Assembly: GCA_944381495.1 (NCBI GenBank)
Contig: CALWLJ010000015.1
Coordinates: 26,916-90,915 of the forward strand
From: an uncultured Mediterraneibacter sp.
GTDB taxonomy: Bacteria; Bacillota; Clostridia; Lachnospirales; Lachnospiraceae
Direction: 5' to 3'
DNA length: 64,000 nt
The notes under the pieces were generated by a model, which was not told the origin of the DNA, ran no database searches, and saw nothing but the letters and a program-made list of their open reading frames with translations. Position numbers and translations under genes: made by a program. Shown here one piece after another: positions 33,799-45,548 of the stretch (its first letter is position 1; every line of letters starts with the position of its first letter).

Positions 33799-35874
33799 AT
33801 GGCACATTATCTGGTTATCGTAGAGTCACCTGCTAAAGTGAAAACGATTAAAAAGTTTCTGGGAAACAATTATACGGTCGCGGCGTCCCAGGGGCATGTC
33901 CGCGATTTGCCGAAAAGCTCACTGGGGATAGATGTTGAACATGATTTCGAGCCGAAGTACATCACGATAAGGGGCAAGGGAGATATCCTTGCCGGTCTGA
34001 GAAAAGAAGTGAAGAAATCGGATCGGGTTTATCTGGCAACCGACCCTGACCGGGAAGGAGAGGCAATATCCTGGCATCTTGCGGCAGCTCTTAAGCTGGA
34101 TGATAAGAAAATGCGGAGAATCACTTTCAATGAGATTACAAAGAATGCGGTGAAAGCTTCTCTTAAGAACCCACGAGATATAGACATGAATCTGGTAGAT
34201 GCGCAGCAGGCTCGGCGAGTTCTGGATCGAATGGTAGGATATATGATCAGTCCCATCCTTTGGAAGAAGGTGAAGAGAGGGCTTAGCGCCGGTAGAGTTC
34301 AGTCGGTTGCGCTGAGACTGATCGCGGACCGTGAGGATGAGATCAATGCATTTATTCCGGAAGAGTACTGGACTCTTGACGTTGTGCTGAAAGTAAAGGG
34401 AGAAAGAAGACCCTTGACCGCCAGATTCTATGGAACGGATAAGAAAAAAATGACAATCCATTCTCAGAAGGAACTGGATGAGATCTGTGCGGCTGTTGAA
34501 CAGGCGGAGTTTAAAGTTGCAGACATTAAGACAAGTGAAAGAATCCGCCGGGCGCCACTCCCGTTTACCACCAGTACACTTCAGCAGGAAGCGGCAAAAG
34601 CACTTAATTTTGGTACGCAGAAGACTATGCGTATAGCACAGCAGCTTTATGAAGGTGTTGATATTAAGGGAAATGGAACGGTAGGTGTGATCACATATCT
34701 GCGTACAGACTCCACCCGTATCGCAGAGGAAGCAGAGGCTGCGGCTGAGGAATACATTTCTTCTGTCTATGGAAAAGAGTATGCTGCAGAAGGAAAACAG
34801 GGGAAAAATGACGGAAAGAAAATCCAGGATGCGCATGAGGCTATCCGTCCTACGGATATCGCCCGTACTCCGGCTTCTCTGAAGGATTCTCTGACCAGAG
34901 ACCAGTTTCGACTCTATCAGCTGATCTGGCGTCGTTTTACGGCAAGCAGGATGGAGCCGGCACGTTACGAATCAACAGCAGTAAAGATTGCCGCCGGGGG
35001 ATACACCTTTACTGTTTCTACATCTCGTCAGCTGTTTGACGGCTTCAGATCTGTCTATACCGAAGCAGATGAAGAGAAGGAAGAAAGCAATGTGCTGGTT
35101 GGAAATCTGGGAATGGATTCTGTCCTGACGCAGGAAGAGCTGGATAGAAAGCAGCATTTTACCCAGCCGCCGGCTCATTATACGGAGGCTACTCTTGTAA
35201 AGACTCTGGAGGAACTGGGAATCGGACGGCCCAGTACTTATGCGCCGACGATCTCTATAATCCTGGGACGGCGTTATGTGACAAAAGAAGCGAAAAATCT
35301 TTATATCACTGAAATCGGAGAGGTTGTCAACAGCATGATGAAACAGTCTTTCCCAAGTATTGTTGATGTTAATTTTACGGCAAATATGGAAGGACTTCTT
35401 GATATGGTCGCTGAAGGAAAAGTACAGTGGAAAGAAGTTATCCGTAATTTCTATCCGGATCTGGAAGATGCAGTTGAGAAGGCGGAGAAAGAACTGGAGA
35501 CAGTAAAGATTGAAGATGAAGTGACAGATGTAATCTGCGAGGAATGCGGCCGCAATATGGTGATCAAATACGGACCTCATGGTAAATTTCTTGCCTGTCC
35601 GGGATTCCCGGAGTGCAGGAATACCAAGCCTTATCTGGAAAAGATAGGAGTGCCGTGCCCGCTCTGCGGCAAAGACATCGTTATCCGCAAGACAAAAAAA
35701 GGCAGAAGATATTATGGGTGTGAGAATAATCCGGAATGTGAATTCATGTCATGGCAGAAGCCGTCCAAAGAAAAATGTCCGGTCTGCGGAGGTTATATGG
35801 TCGAAAAGGGGAATAAACTGGCCTGTGCAGATGAAAAATGCGGCTATGTCACTACTCTTCCTAAAGAAGGATGA
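33799..35874 (+). CDS. topA: DNA topoisomerase I (type IA)
   Basis: 691 residues from ATG 33799 behind GGAGGAG. TOPRIM domain at the start (YLVIVESPAKVKTIKKFLG; ATDPDREGEAISWHL), the active-site tyrosine in GVITYLRTDSTR (Tyr300), and three C-terminal zinc-ribbon repeats of the CxxC...C...C type (CEEC, CPLC, CPVC). It relaxes negative supercoils. Order yifB-dprA-topA-codY is widely kept in Firmicutes. A short in-frame ATG at 33781 is less likely as start. Confidence 0.98.
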   Translation: MAHYLVIVESPAKVKTIKKFLGNNYTVAASQGHVRDLPKSSLGIDVEHDFEPKYITIRGKGDILAGLRKEVKKSDRVYLATDPDREGEAISWHLAAALKLDDKKMRRITFNEITKNAVKASLKNPRDIDMNLVDAQQARRVLDRMVGYMISPILWKKVKRGLSAGRVQSVALRLIADREDEINAFIPEEYWTLDVVLKVKGERRPLTARFYGTDKKKMTIHSQKELDEICAAVEQAEFKVADIKTSERIRRAPLPFTTSTLQQEAAKALNFGTQKTMRIAQQLYEGVDIKGNGTVGVITYLRTDSTRIAEEAEAAAEEYISSVYGKEYAAEGKQGKNDGKKIQDAHEAIRPTDIARTPASLKDSLTRDQFRLYQLIWRRFTASRMEPARYESTAVKIAAGGYTFTVSTSRQLFDGFRSVYTEADEEKEESNVLVGNLGMDSVLTQEELDRKQHFTQPPAHYTEATLVKTLEELGIGRPSTYAPTISIILGRRYVTKEAKNLYITEIGEVVNSMMKQSFPSIVDVNFTANMEGLLDMVAEGKVQWKEVIRNFYPDLEDAVEKAEKELETVKIEDEVTDVICEECGRNMVIKYGPHGKFLACPGFPECRNTKPYLEKIGVPCPLCGKDIVIRKTKKGRRYYGCENNPECEFMSWQKPSKEKCPVCGGYMVEKGNKLACADEKCGYVTTLPKEG

Positions 35875-35895
35875 GAAATTATTAATAAAATTATG

Positions 35896-35924
35896 TTGAT
35901 ATAACGCAAATTGTATGATAACAT
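35896..35924 (+). promoter_or_regulatory. Candidate codY promoter
   Basis: TTGATA (35896-35901), 17 bases and TAACAT (35919-35924) preceded by TGA (extended -10). Downstream in the leader is a perfect 12-bp palindrome TTGTATATACAA (35952-35963) of unknown use. Confidence 0.5.
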
Positions 35925-36057
35925 AGTCTCATATACGAACTTTGGTGCGAGTTGTATATACAATTTTGACAAATGATATCATGGCAGGCGGAATTGCTGA
36001 TAAAAATGGGGAAGCTGTGAGATCATAAAGATATATGTAAAAGATGCGGAGGAAACA

Positions 36058-36837
36058 ATGAGCGTACAATTGTTGGATAAAACCAGAAAGATTAATAAGC
36101 TGCTGCACAATAATAATTCGAGCAAAGTGGTATTTAATGATATCTGTGCTGTGCTGACGGAGATTCTTGACTCTAATGTGCTGGTGGTCAGTAAAAAAGG
36201 AAAAATACTCGGAGTCAGCAAATGTGCAAAGGTAAATGCTATCAGTGAACTGATTACGGAATCGGTGGGGGCTCACATTGACAGTATGTTGAATGAAAGA
36301 CTTCTGAGCATTTTATCCACGAAAGAAAATGTGAATCTTGAGACACTGGGATTTTCTCACGATGCGGTTGAGGGATATCAGGCGATTATTACCCCCATTG
36401 ACATTGCAGGAGAGAGGCTGGGAACTCTGTTTATTTACAAGCAGGATGCCACCTATTCCATTGACGATATTATTCTCAGTGAATATGGGACTGCCGTTGT
36501 AGGGCTGGAGATGCTCCGTTCAGTTAACGAAGAAAGCGCCGAAGAGACCAGGAAAGAGCATATTGTCCAGTCGGCTATCAGTACACTTTCCTTTTCTGAA
36601 CTGGAAGCAATCATACATATTTTTGATGAGCTCGGCGGGAACGAAGGAATTCTTGTCGCGAGCAAGATTGCAGACAGGGTTGGGATTACCAGATCGGTGA
36701 TCGTGAACGCACTCCGCAAATTTGAAAGTGCAGGTGTGATCGAATCCCGGTCATCCGGCATGAAGGGAACTTATATCAAAGTCCTGAATGATTACGTGTT
36801 CACAGAGCTTGAACAGATCAAGAAAGAGCGTATGTAG
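36058..36837 (+). CDS. codY: GTP- and branched-chain amino acid-sensing repressor CodY
   Basis: 259 residues, exact family length. The N-terminal GAF domain (MSVQLLDKTRKINKLLH...) binds Ile/Leu/Val; the C-terminal winged helix contains ASKIADRVGITRSVIVNALRKFESAGVIESRS. CodY represses nitrogen and nutrient genes when GTP and BCAA are high. Candidate boxes matching its 15-bp motif occur in the window before gltB (13/15 and 12/15), near amtB (13/15) and near 47535 (12/15). GGAGG precedes the ATG. Confidence 0.98.
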   Translation: MSVQLLDKTRKINKLLHNNNSSKVVFNDICAVLTEILDSNVLVVSKKGKILGVSKCAKVNAISELITESVGAHIDSMLNERLLSILSTKENVNLETLGFSHDAVEGYQAIITPIDIAGERLGTLFIYKQDATYSIDDIILSEYGTAVVGLEMLRSVNEESAEETRKEHIVQSAISTLSFSELEAIIHIFDELGGNEGILVASKIADRVGITRSVIVNALRKFESAGVIESRSSGMKGTYIKVLNDYVFTELEQIKKERM

Positions 36838-36906
36838 TTACAGCAGCACACGGATTCTGCACGGATAGGCCTGCGGGCGGTGCGGAACAGTAACGGAGGA
36901 ACAGCT

Positions 36907-37233
36907 ATGTATGAAGGAAATCCTGTAGATTTGCAGATGGAAAAAGTAATATCTGCAGATGGAATTTTTGACGACTCAACGAGAAAGTGTCAGGTTTATA
37001 AGTATGATCTGGAGGAGGATTATATTTATCTCGAGTTAAAAGAAGGAGACCTGACTTCTATTTCTCTGGATGCATGGTACAGGTGTTACATTTCAACCCG
37101 CTCAGAGCTTTTGTATTGTACCGGGGTCGTAAAGGAACGGTACCGCAGCCAGGATATGAATCTTCTGAAATTTCGTATTAAAAACGGGTTTTACAATGTG
37201 TATGAGGGAAGAAAAATGACAAAGCGTGCGTGA
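36907..37233 (+). CDS. Hypothetical protein downstream of codY
   Basis: 108 residues from ATG 36907 (GGAGG seven bases upstream). Not recognised with certainty. It is soluble and strand-rich: YKYDLEEDYIYLELKEGDLTS, LDAWYRCYISTR, GVVKERYRSQDMNLLKFRIKNGFYNVYEGRK. This pattern of short strands with a receptor-like N-terminal half recalls YcgR-N/PilZ-type proteins, but no RxxxR or DxSxxG c-di-GMP motif is seen. It lies between codY and groESL and ends at its own terminator, which starts inside the last codons. Confidence 0.7.
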   Translation: MYEGNPVDLQMEKVISADGIFDDSTRKCQVYKYDLEEDYIYLELKEGDLTSISLDAWYRCYISTRSELLYCTGVVKERYRSQDMNLLKFRIKNGFYNVYEGRKMTKRA

Positions 37234-37248
37234 GCACGCTTTTGTTTT
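37221..37248 (+). terminator. Terminator overlapping the 3' end of the hypothetical gene
   Basis: AAAGCGTGC-GTGA-GCACGCTTT followed by TGTTTT. The left arm is still coding; the stop codon lies in the loop. Confidence 0.85.
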
Positions 37249-37336
37249 GCCGTTTTTAGAATGATTCAGGGGAAAAAGAAAAGATCGGGAAATTTTGCAT
37301 GACGCAGTCTCTTTTATAAAAAAAGTTTAAACTGTG

Positions 37337-37365
37337 TTGACAAATATGGATTGGAGTGCTATTTT
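37337..37365 (+). promoter_or_regulatory. groESL promoter
   Basis: TTGACA (37337-37342), 17 bases and TATTTT (37360-37365), preceded by TG-C, so an extended -10. The CIRCE operator begins 12 bases after the -10. The spacer/-10 region also contains GAGTGCTA (37355-37361 region), a near copy of the CIRCE right arm. Confidence 0.8.
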
Positions 37366-37376
37366 ATAAGCATGGG

Positions 37377-37403
37377 TTAGCACTCGGGTGAAATGAGTGC
37401 TAA
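37377..37403. promoter_or_regulatory. CIRCE operator (HrcA site)
   Basis: TTAGCACTC, nine bases, GAGTGCTAA: the exact consensus inverted repeat bound by the heat-shock repressor HrcA. It lies in the groES leader. hrcA itself is not in the window. Confidence 0.97.
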
Positions 37404-37429
37404 TAAACAACTTTCAAGGAGGAATTACA

Positions 37430-37717
37430 ATGAAGTTAGTACCTTTAGGTGACAAAATTGTTTTAAAACAGTTAGAAGCAGAAGAAACTACAAAGTCCGG
37501 TATCGTGCTGCCGGGACAGGCAAAAGAGAAACCCCAGGAAGCTGAAGTTATTGCTGTCGGACCTGGCGGAAATATAGATGGAAAAGAAGTTGTAATGCAG
37601 GTAAAACCGGGGGATAAAGTTATTTATTCTAAATATGCGGGAACAGATGTAGAGCTTGATGGAGAGGAATATATCATCGTAAAACAGAATGATATTCTTG
37701 CAATTGTAGAGGCTTAA
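37430..37717 (+). CDS. groES: Co-chaperonin GroES
   Basis: 95 residues from ATG 37430 behind AAGGAGG. Family pattern: MKLVPLGDKIVLKQLEAEE, the mobile loop TTKSGIVLPG, and GDKVIYSKYAGTDVELDGEEYIIVKQNDILA. Heptameric lid of GroEL. HrcA/CIRCE-controlled operon with groEL 44 bases downstream. Confidence 0.99.
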   Translation: MKLVPLGDKIVLKQLEAEETTKSGIVLPGQAKEKPQEAEVIAVGPGGNIDGKEVVMQVKPGDKVIYSKYAGTDVELDGEEYIIVKQNDILAIVEA

Positions 37718-37734
37718 GCCATCCGGAAATTTAA

Positions 37735-39384
<1,650 letters not shown>

Positions 39385-39462
39385 TAGCCTCAGACAGTCG
39401 GAAAATGGAAAAAATATGAAATGAAGAAGAACCTTCACCTCTAAAGAGGCGGAGTGTGTTCA

Positions 39463-39503
39463 AAATCCGGACGGAAATCAATCAGAACCGTCCGGATTTT
39501 TTT
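39463..39503 (+). terminator. groESL terminator
   Basis: AAATCCGGACGG, 13-base loop, CCGTCCGGATTT and further T. It is the first element of the 346-base gap before guaB; the rest holds the guaB promoter and otherwise nothing clear. No guanine-riboswitch core was seen. Confidence 0.9.
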
Positions 39504-39654
39504 GTTTGCCAGGAGGATTTGAAAGCTCAAAGATGAAGCAAAATTAACATGTCTCATTCTCACAGATAATGAAATGCTTTTATTTATTAGTAATACTTAT
39601 ATAGAAACTTTAAAATAAATCAACTTGATAACACGGACCTGTGGAGGAAAACTC

Positions 39655-39683
39655 TTGACATCTATTACGAATTTCTGTAGTAT
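39655..39683 (+). promoter_or_regulatory. guaB promoter
   Basis: TTGACA (39655-39660), 17 bases and TAGTAT (39678-39683). Leader of about 40 bases, ending in AGAGAGG before the start codon. Confidence 0.6.
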
Positions 39684-39691
39684 ATCGTTAA

Positions 39692-41185
<1,494 letters not shown>

Positions 41186-41236
41186 AATGTGATATTATAT
41201 CAGAATATAGTTGGCGGGTGTACACTCGACAGAAAG

Positions 41237-41270
41237 GGACATGGGAATGCTGATTCTCATGTCCTTTTAT
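41237..41270 (+). terminator. guaB terminator
   Basis: GGACATGGGAAT-GCTG-ATTCTCATGTCC (12 bp, one G-U) then TTTTAT. Confidence 0.88.
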
Positions 41271-41352
41271 AAAATCCTAAGAATTATTTCACAATACCTT
41301 ATAAAATCCATGGTATGATGAAATAAGTTTAAAGAAGAGAGGCGTACAGAAG

Positions 41353-42051
41353 ATGAGGACATCCGGCGGAAAAGGCGGGGGATATACAAAGAGGAACTCC
41401 GGGATGCATAGAAACAATGGAAGAAGAAAAAAGAAAAATCACAAGATTACATTTATAAAGGCGGGGATTCTTCTTCTTGCAGTAGGAATGTTTGCGGCAG
41501 TTTTATATTCGATGAGTTCGGTCAGGGGGCAGAACGTAGCGGACGTGGATGCATCCCAGCCGGATATTGATGTACAGCTTTTGGATGTGAATCCTTATTC
41601 CAGGCCGGGGATACAGTCTGACGGTATCAAAGGTATTGTGGTTCATTATACAGCAAATCCGGGAAGCACCGCACAAGAAAACAGGGATTATTTTAACGGA
41701 CTTCAGTACAGCCATGAGACTGAGGCGAGCAGTAATTTTATTATTGGGCTTGAGGGGGAAATCATCCAATGTGTTCCGACATGGGAAGTGGCATATGCGT
41801 CAAACGATAGGAATTGCGACACGGTGTCTATTGAATGCTGCCATCCGGATGAAAGCGGTAAATTTACAGATAAGACTTATCGTTCTCTTGTTCAGCTTAC
41901 GGCGTGGCTGTGCGTGAAGTTTGGCCTCGGACCGGAGGATGTTATCCGGCACTATGATGTGACTGGTAAAATATGTCCGAAATATTTCGTGGAGGATGAA
42001 GAGGCATGGGAGAAGTTTCGGACAGATGTGGGGAATGCGATTGATAAATAA
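41353..42051 (+). CDS. Membrane-anchored N-acetylmuramoyl-L-alanine amidase (amidase_2/PGRP type)
   Basis: 232 residues. A basic N-terminus (GGKGGGYTKRN...RRKKKNHK) and one membrane helix (about 33-53) anchor it, with the enzyme outside. The amidase-2 domain has the zinc histidine in GIVVHYTANPG, further conserved TWEVAYASNDRNCDTVSIE, and the second zinc histidine and cysteine in RHYDVTGKICP. It cuts the bond between MurNAc and L-Ala of the stem peptide. AGAGG precedes the ATG. Monocistronic; target site (vegetative or spore wall) unknown. Confidence 0.9.
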   Translation: MRTSGGKGGGYTKRNSGMHRNNGRRKKKNHKITFIKAGILLLAVGMFAAVLYSMSSVRGQNVADVDASQPDIDVQLLDVNPYSRPGIQSDGIKGIVVHYTANPGSTAQENRDYFNGLQYSHETEASSNFIIGLEGEIIQCVPTWEVAYASNDRNCDTVSIECCHPDESGKFTDKTYRSLVQLTAWLCVKFGLGPEDVIRHYDVTGKICPKYFVEDEEAWEKFRTDVGNAIDK

Positions 42052-42149
42052 TATATCTTTATAAGATCGCTATGATGTATGGGAAAGGCGGCTGCTGCGG
42101 TTTTCGCGATTATCCTGTGGATCAGATTTTCATATGACTGTTTTCATTC

Positions 42150-42178
42150 TTGCTATCATGCGGGAAAATTGATATAAT
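42150..42178 (+). promoter_or_regulatory. Promoter of the aroQ-aroK fusion gene
   Basis: TTGCTA (42150-42155), 17 bases, extended -10 TGA-TATAAT (42173-42178). Confidence 0.75.
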
Positions 42179-42212
42179 ATCTTGTATTGTGTAGAAAGTA
42201 TGGAGGACAGAG

Positions 42213-42998
42213 ATGAACGATTTGGAGATGTACCGGGAACAGCTTGCTATCTGTGATGATAAGATCATTGATGCCCTGGCAGAGAGAAACTCTGTTGTGG
42301 AAAAGATCATGGCTTATAAGGAGCAGTATGGTATGCCGATCCTTCAGCCTGCTCAGGAACAAAAACAGGAGCGCAGGCTGAATGAAAAGCTGAAGGACAA
42401 TAAATATCGAGATGAAATACTTGATGTATTCAGCCGCATCCTGAGGAACAGTAAGAAAATCCAGGCGCGGAAGCTTTTTTCTTATAATATTGTACTGATT
42501 GGGTTTATGGGAGCGGGAAAGTCTACAGTATCCGATTATCTCAGCACCATGTTTGATATGAGACTTGTTGAGATGGATCAGGAGATTTCCGACAGAGAAG
42601 AAATGAGTATTCCGGATATTTTCGCTACTTATGGTGAAGAATATTTCCGAAAGAAGGAAACAGAACTCCTGAAAGAACTTCAAAATGAAAAGAACTGTAT
42701 CATATCATGCGGCGGCGGGGCTGCTCTTCGGGAAGAAAATGTAGTTGAGATGAAAAAGAACGGAAGAGTTGTACTTCTTACAGCAAGCCCGGAGACGATT
42801 TATGACCGGGTGAAAGACAGCAATGACCGCCCGATCCTTAATGGTAATAATAATGTGGAGTTTATTGCGGAAATGATGGAAAAACGTCGGGAAAAATATG
42901 AGGCTGCGGCAGATATAGTTGTGCAGACGGATAATAAGACGATCCTTCAGATCTGCGAGGAACTGATTTCAAGACTGATGGAGCTGGATAACAGATAA
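42213..42998 (+). CDS. Bifunctional chorismate mutase / shikimate kinase
   Basis: 261 residues. An AroQ-type helical chorismate mutase at about 1-85 (LEMYREQLAICDDKIIDALAERNSVVEKI, with the Arg/Lys/Glu pattern of the pocket) is fused to a shikimate kinase from about 90 on, with Walker A GFMGAGKST, shikimate-binding MDQEI, the YGEEYFRKKE segment, SCGGGAA and RPIL lid. The two steps lie on either side of the chorismate branch point: kinase before, mutase after. This fusion is known in clostridia. GGAGG precedes ATG 42213; it overlaps yqeG by one base. Confidence 0.93.
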   Translation: MNDLEMYREQLAICDDKIIDALAERNSVVEKIMAYKEQYGMPILQPAQEQKQERRLNEKLKDNKYRDEILDVFSRILRNSKKIQARKLFSYNIVLIGFMGAGKSTVSDYLSTMFDMRLVEMDQEISDREEMSIPDIFATYGEEYFRKKETELLKELQNEKNCIISCGGGAALREENVVEMKKNGRVVLLTASPETIYDRVKDSNDRPILNGNNNVEFIAEMMEKRREKYEAAADIVVQTDNKTILQICEELISRLMELDNR

Positions 42999-43507
42999 TG
43001 TTTAATAGATTTTTTCCGGATGAGTATGTGGCATCCACATATGTCATTCCTTTTGAAAAGTTGTACGAAGAGGGCTACAGAGGGGTTATATTTGATATAG
43101 ATAATACGCTTGTTCCCCATGGAGCTCCTGCGGATGAACGGGCGAAGAAACTGTTCAGACGGCTGAAAGAGATTGGATTTGCATCCTGCCTGATCTCTAA
43201 CAACAGGCAAAGCCGGGTTGAGATGTTTAACAAGGACATCGGGACAAAATATATTTATAATGCCTGCAAGCCTTCCATTAAGAACTATATCAGAGCAATG
43301 GAAATCATGGGAACTGACAGAACCAATACATTGTTTGTCGGTGATCAGCTCTTTACTGATGTGTGGGGGGCGAAAAGAGCAGGGATCTATAATATACTTG
43401 TACAGCCGATCCATCCGAAGGAAGAGATACAGATTGTACTGAAGCGCTTGTTGGAGAAGATTGTCCTATATTTTTATAAAAAAGAAAAAGCAGAAAAAAA
43501 GGATTGA
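42998..43507 (+). CDS. YqeG family HAD phosphatase
   Basis: 169 residues, HAD subclass IIIA: motif I FDIDNTLV, motif II SNN, motif III/IV with the lysine in ACKPS and the GDQLFTDVWGAKRAG acidic end. Members include the mitochondrial PGP phosphatase group, so phosphatidylglycerophosphate dephosphorylation is a candidate role, but this is unproven in bacteria. Coupled to the chorismate mutase/shikimate kinase gene by TAATG and followed by efp after 74 bases. Confidence 0.88.
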   Translation: MFNRFFPDEYVASTYVIPFEKLYEEGYRGVIFDIDNTLVPHGAPADERAKKLFRRLKEIGFASCLISNNRQSRVEMFNKDIGTKYIYNACKPSIKNYIRAMEIMGTDRTNTLFVGDQLFTDVWGAKRAGIYNILVQPIHPKEEIQIVLKRLLEKIVLYFYKKEKAEKKD

Positions 43508-43581
43508 AAAAACAGGGAAATTATTATACACTTAATAAATGGAACGTCAGTAAAGGCGTATGATTTGAAGGAGGATTTTAA

Positions 43582-44139
43582 ATGGTTTCAGCAGGAGATT
43601 TTAAAAACGGACTTACCATTGAGATTGATGGAAATATTTTCCAGATTCTGGAATTTCAGCATGTAAAACCTGGAAAGGGCGCTGCGTTCGTAAGGACTAA
43701 GTTGAAGAATATTATCAGCGGCGGTGTTGTTGAGAAAACATTCCGTCCGACAGAGAAGTTTGAGAATGCACATATCGACAGAAAGGACATGCAGTATCTT
43801 TATAAAGATGGTGATCTGTATAACTTCATGGATATGGAGACATATGATCAGATTGCTCTTAACGCAGATGTAGTTGGCGATGCACTGAAGTTTGTAAAAG
43901 AAAATGAGACGGTAAAGATCTGTTCACATAAAGGCAATGTATTCTCTGTAGAGCCTCCGCTGTTTGTAGAGCTTGCGATTACAGAGACAGAGCCGGGATT
44001 TAAGGGAGATACAGCTCAGGGCGCGACAAAGCCTGCTACAGTGGAAACCGGAGCAACTGTTATGGTACCGCTGTTTGTAGAGGTTGGAGATGTCCTCAAG
44101 ATTGATACCCGTACAGGAGAGTATCTGTCCAGAGTTTAA
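43582..44139 (+). CDS. efp: Elongation factor P
   Basis: 185 residues, three beta-barrel domains. The tip of domain I is [10 protein letters not shown] with Lys32, the residue that carries the modification in B. subtilis (5-aminopentanol type), rather than the E. coli beta-lysine context. The C-terminal domain has the signature region [14 protein letters not shown]. Relieves ribosome stalling at polyproline. AAGGAGG is nine bases before the ATG. Confidence 0.98.
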   Translation: MVSAGDFKNGLTIEIDGNIFQILEFQHVKPGKGAAFVRTKLKNIISGGVVEKTFRPTEKFENAHIDRKDMQYLYKDGDLYNFMDMETYDQIALNADVVGDALKFVKENETVKICSHKGNVFSVEPPLFVELAITETEPGFKGDTAQGATKPATVETGATVMVPLFVEVGDVLKIDTRTGEYLSRV

Positions 44140-44199
44140 TTTATCAAGGTATGAAAAAAGCTGGATGATCTACAGATAATCCAGATGTTTTATCAAAAG

Positions 44200-44227
44200 A
44201 AAGCAGCTGATCACACAGCTGCTTTTT
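44200..44227 (+). terminator. efp terminator
   Basis: AAAGCAGCTG-ATCACA-CAGCTGCTTT then TT. A separate inverted repeat CTGGAT...ATCCAG (44161-44184) precedes it. The 238-base efp-DUF5688 gap otherwise holds the next promoter. Confidence 0.85.
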
Positions 44228-44242
44228 GTGCAAAATTACATA

Positions 44243-44278
44243 TTGATTTTATTCTTAGAGTGACATATAATAACACTC
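44243..44278 (+). promoter_or_regulatory. Promoter with dyad upstream of the DUF5688 gene
   Basis: TTGATT (44243-44248), 17 bases, perfect TATAAT (44266-44271). GAGTG (44258-44262) and CACTC (44274-44278) form an inverted repeat around the -10, a possible operator. Confidence 0.65.
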
Positions 44279-44377
44279 ACATAATATTGTTCAAATCATT
44301 TATTTCTATTTCAAAATGATACATTTCGTATCGGTTTTCTCGTTAAATTTAAGCGGACCGCGTTAGAAAGGAGAAGA

Positions 44378-45301
44378 ATGGATTACAGAGAATTTGTATA
44401 CGCGGTAGAGGAAGAGTTGAATCGAAAAATGGGAGGTGATGTAAGCGTTTCGATATATTCTGCGATGAAAAATAATTCTACAGAGAGGATAGGCGTACTT
44501 ATTGAAAAACCGGGTGTGAATATTTCTCCGACAATATATTTGGAAGAATATTTTGAGTGCTACAAAAGTGGAAAGTCTCTTGATCAGATTGCGGAGGAGA
44601 TACAGCGTTTTTACGAAAGCGTCCGAAAGGAGGAATCATGGGATTATGACAGAATTCTCCAATATGAAGGTGTAAAGGAACAAATGGTATTTAAGCTGAT
44701 CAATACAGAAAAAAACAGAGCATTTCTTGAAACAGTACCCAATATTCCTTTTCTGGATCTTTCTATTGTGTTTTATGTCCTGCTGGAGGCGGGCGGCGAT
44801 GGAAGCGCAGCCATGGTAGTGAATAATATGCATATGGCCAGGTGGAACACGGACGTGCAGACACTCTGGGAAGATGCGAAGTCAAATGTGAGAAGACTGC
44901 TGCCCGCAGAGTTTGTTACTATGAATTCGGCTTTAAAAGAACTCATCCATGTGTGCGGAAAGACGAAGAAAAGAACATCAGGAAATAATCTGCTGACGGA
45001 GCCGGAGGTGGAGAAAGATGCCATGTATGTTCTGTCAAATCATATAAGGAATTATGGCGCGGCATGTATTGCATACCCATTTATCCCCGATATGATCGCG
45101 CATGTTCTGAAAGAAGATTTCTACATACTTCCGAGCAGTGTTCATGAGCTTATTGTTATTCCGTGCTCTATGGGAATCGGACAGGATGACATGAATTCTA
45201 TGATCAGAGAGATAAATGATACTCAAGTTGCTGAAGAAGAGGTGCTGAGTGATCATTTCTATCTGTACCGCAGGAGTTCTGGGAAGATAACAATGGGATA
45301 A
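44378..45301 (+). CDS. DUF5688 family protein
   Basis: 307 residues, soluble, acidic. The pattern fits the DUF5688 group that is frequent and often multicopy in Lachnospiraceae: NNSTERIGVLIEKPGVNISPTIYLEEYFECYKSG at the start, LAAGGDG-like VLLEAGGDGSAAMVVNNMHMARW in the middle, and EDFYILPSSVHELIVIPCS at the end. No enzyme motif is recognised and the function is unknown. AAAGGAG precedes ATG 44378. It has its own promoter and stands alone between efp and tRNA-Arg. Confidence 0.8.
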   Translation: MDYREFVYAVEEELNRKMGGDVSVSIYSAMKNNSTERIGVLIEKPGVNISPTIYLEEYFECYKSGKSLDQIAEEIQRFYESVRKEESWDYDRILQYEGVKEQMVFKLINTEKNRAFLETVPNIPFLDLSIVFYVLLEAGGDGSAAMVVNNMHMARWNTDVQTLWEDAKSNVRRLLPAEFVTMNSALKELIHVCGKTKKRTSGNNLLTEPEVEKDAMYVLSNHIRNYGAACIAYPFIPDMIAHVLKEDFYILPSSVHELIVIPCSMGIGQDDMNSMIREINDTQVAEEEVLSDHFYLYRRSSGKITMG

Positions 45302-45392
45302 GGAGGAGATGGACGTGAAAGGGCCTGGACGCGGTTGTGTGAAGGGCTCTTTCATGACGCTTCCTCTAATGCTTTTCTATGTCAAAAAGAGC

Positions 45393-45421
45393 TTTACAAT
45401 TCATTTGTTTTGTGATAATAT
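45393..45421 (+). promoter_or_regulatory. tRNA-Arg promoter
   Basis: TTTACA (45393-45398), 17 bases, TAATAT (45416-45421) with TGA before it (extended -10), about 44 bases upstream of the mature tRNA. Confidence 0.65.
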
Positions 45422-45464
45422 ATATAAGGCTGTTGGACAGAGATTATTTGTGAACAGTTGGAAT

Positions 45465-45536
45465 GCGTCTGTAGCTCAGTGGATAGAGCAATGCCCTCCG
45501 GAGGCATGTGCGGCGGTTCGACTCCGCTCAGACGCT
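45465..45536 (+). tRNA. tRNA-Arg, anticodon CCG
   Basis: Full cloverleaf of 72 bases: acceptor GCGTCTG/CAGACGC, D-arm GCTC-AGTGGATA-GAGC, anticodon stem ATGCC/GGCAT with loop CTCCGGA (anticodon CCG, reads CGG), 4-base variable loop, T-arm GGCGG-TTCGACT-CCGCT. No CCA is encoded. The discriminator base is T, unusual for arginine tRNAs. A terminator begins 13 bases downstream. Confidence 0.95.
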
Positions 45537-45548
45537 TATATTTTTATG

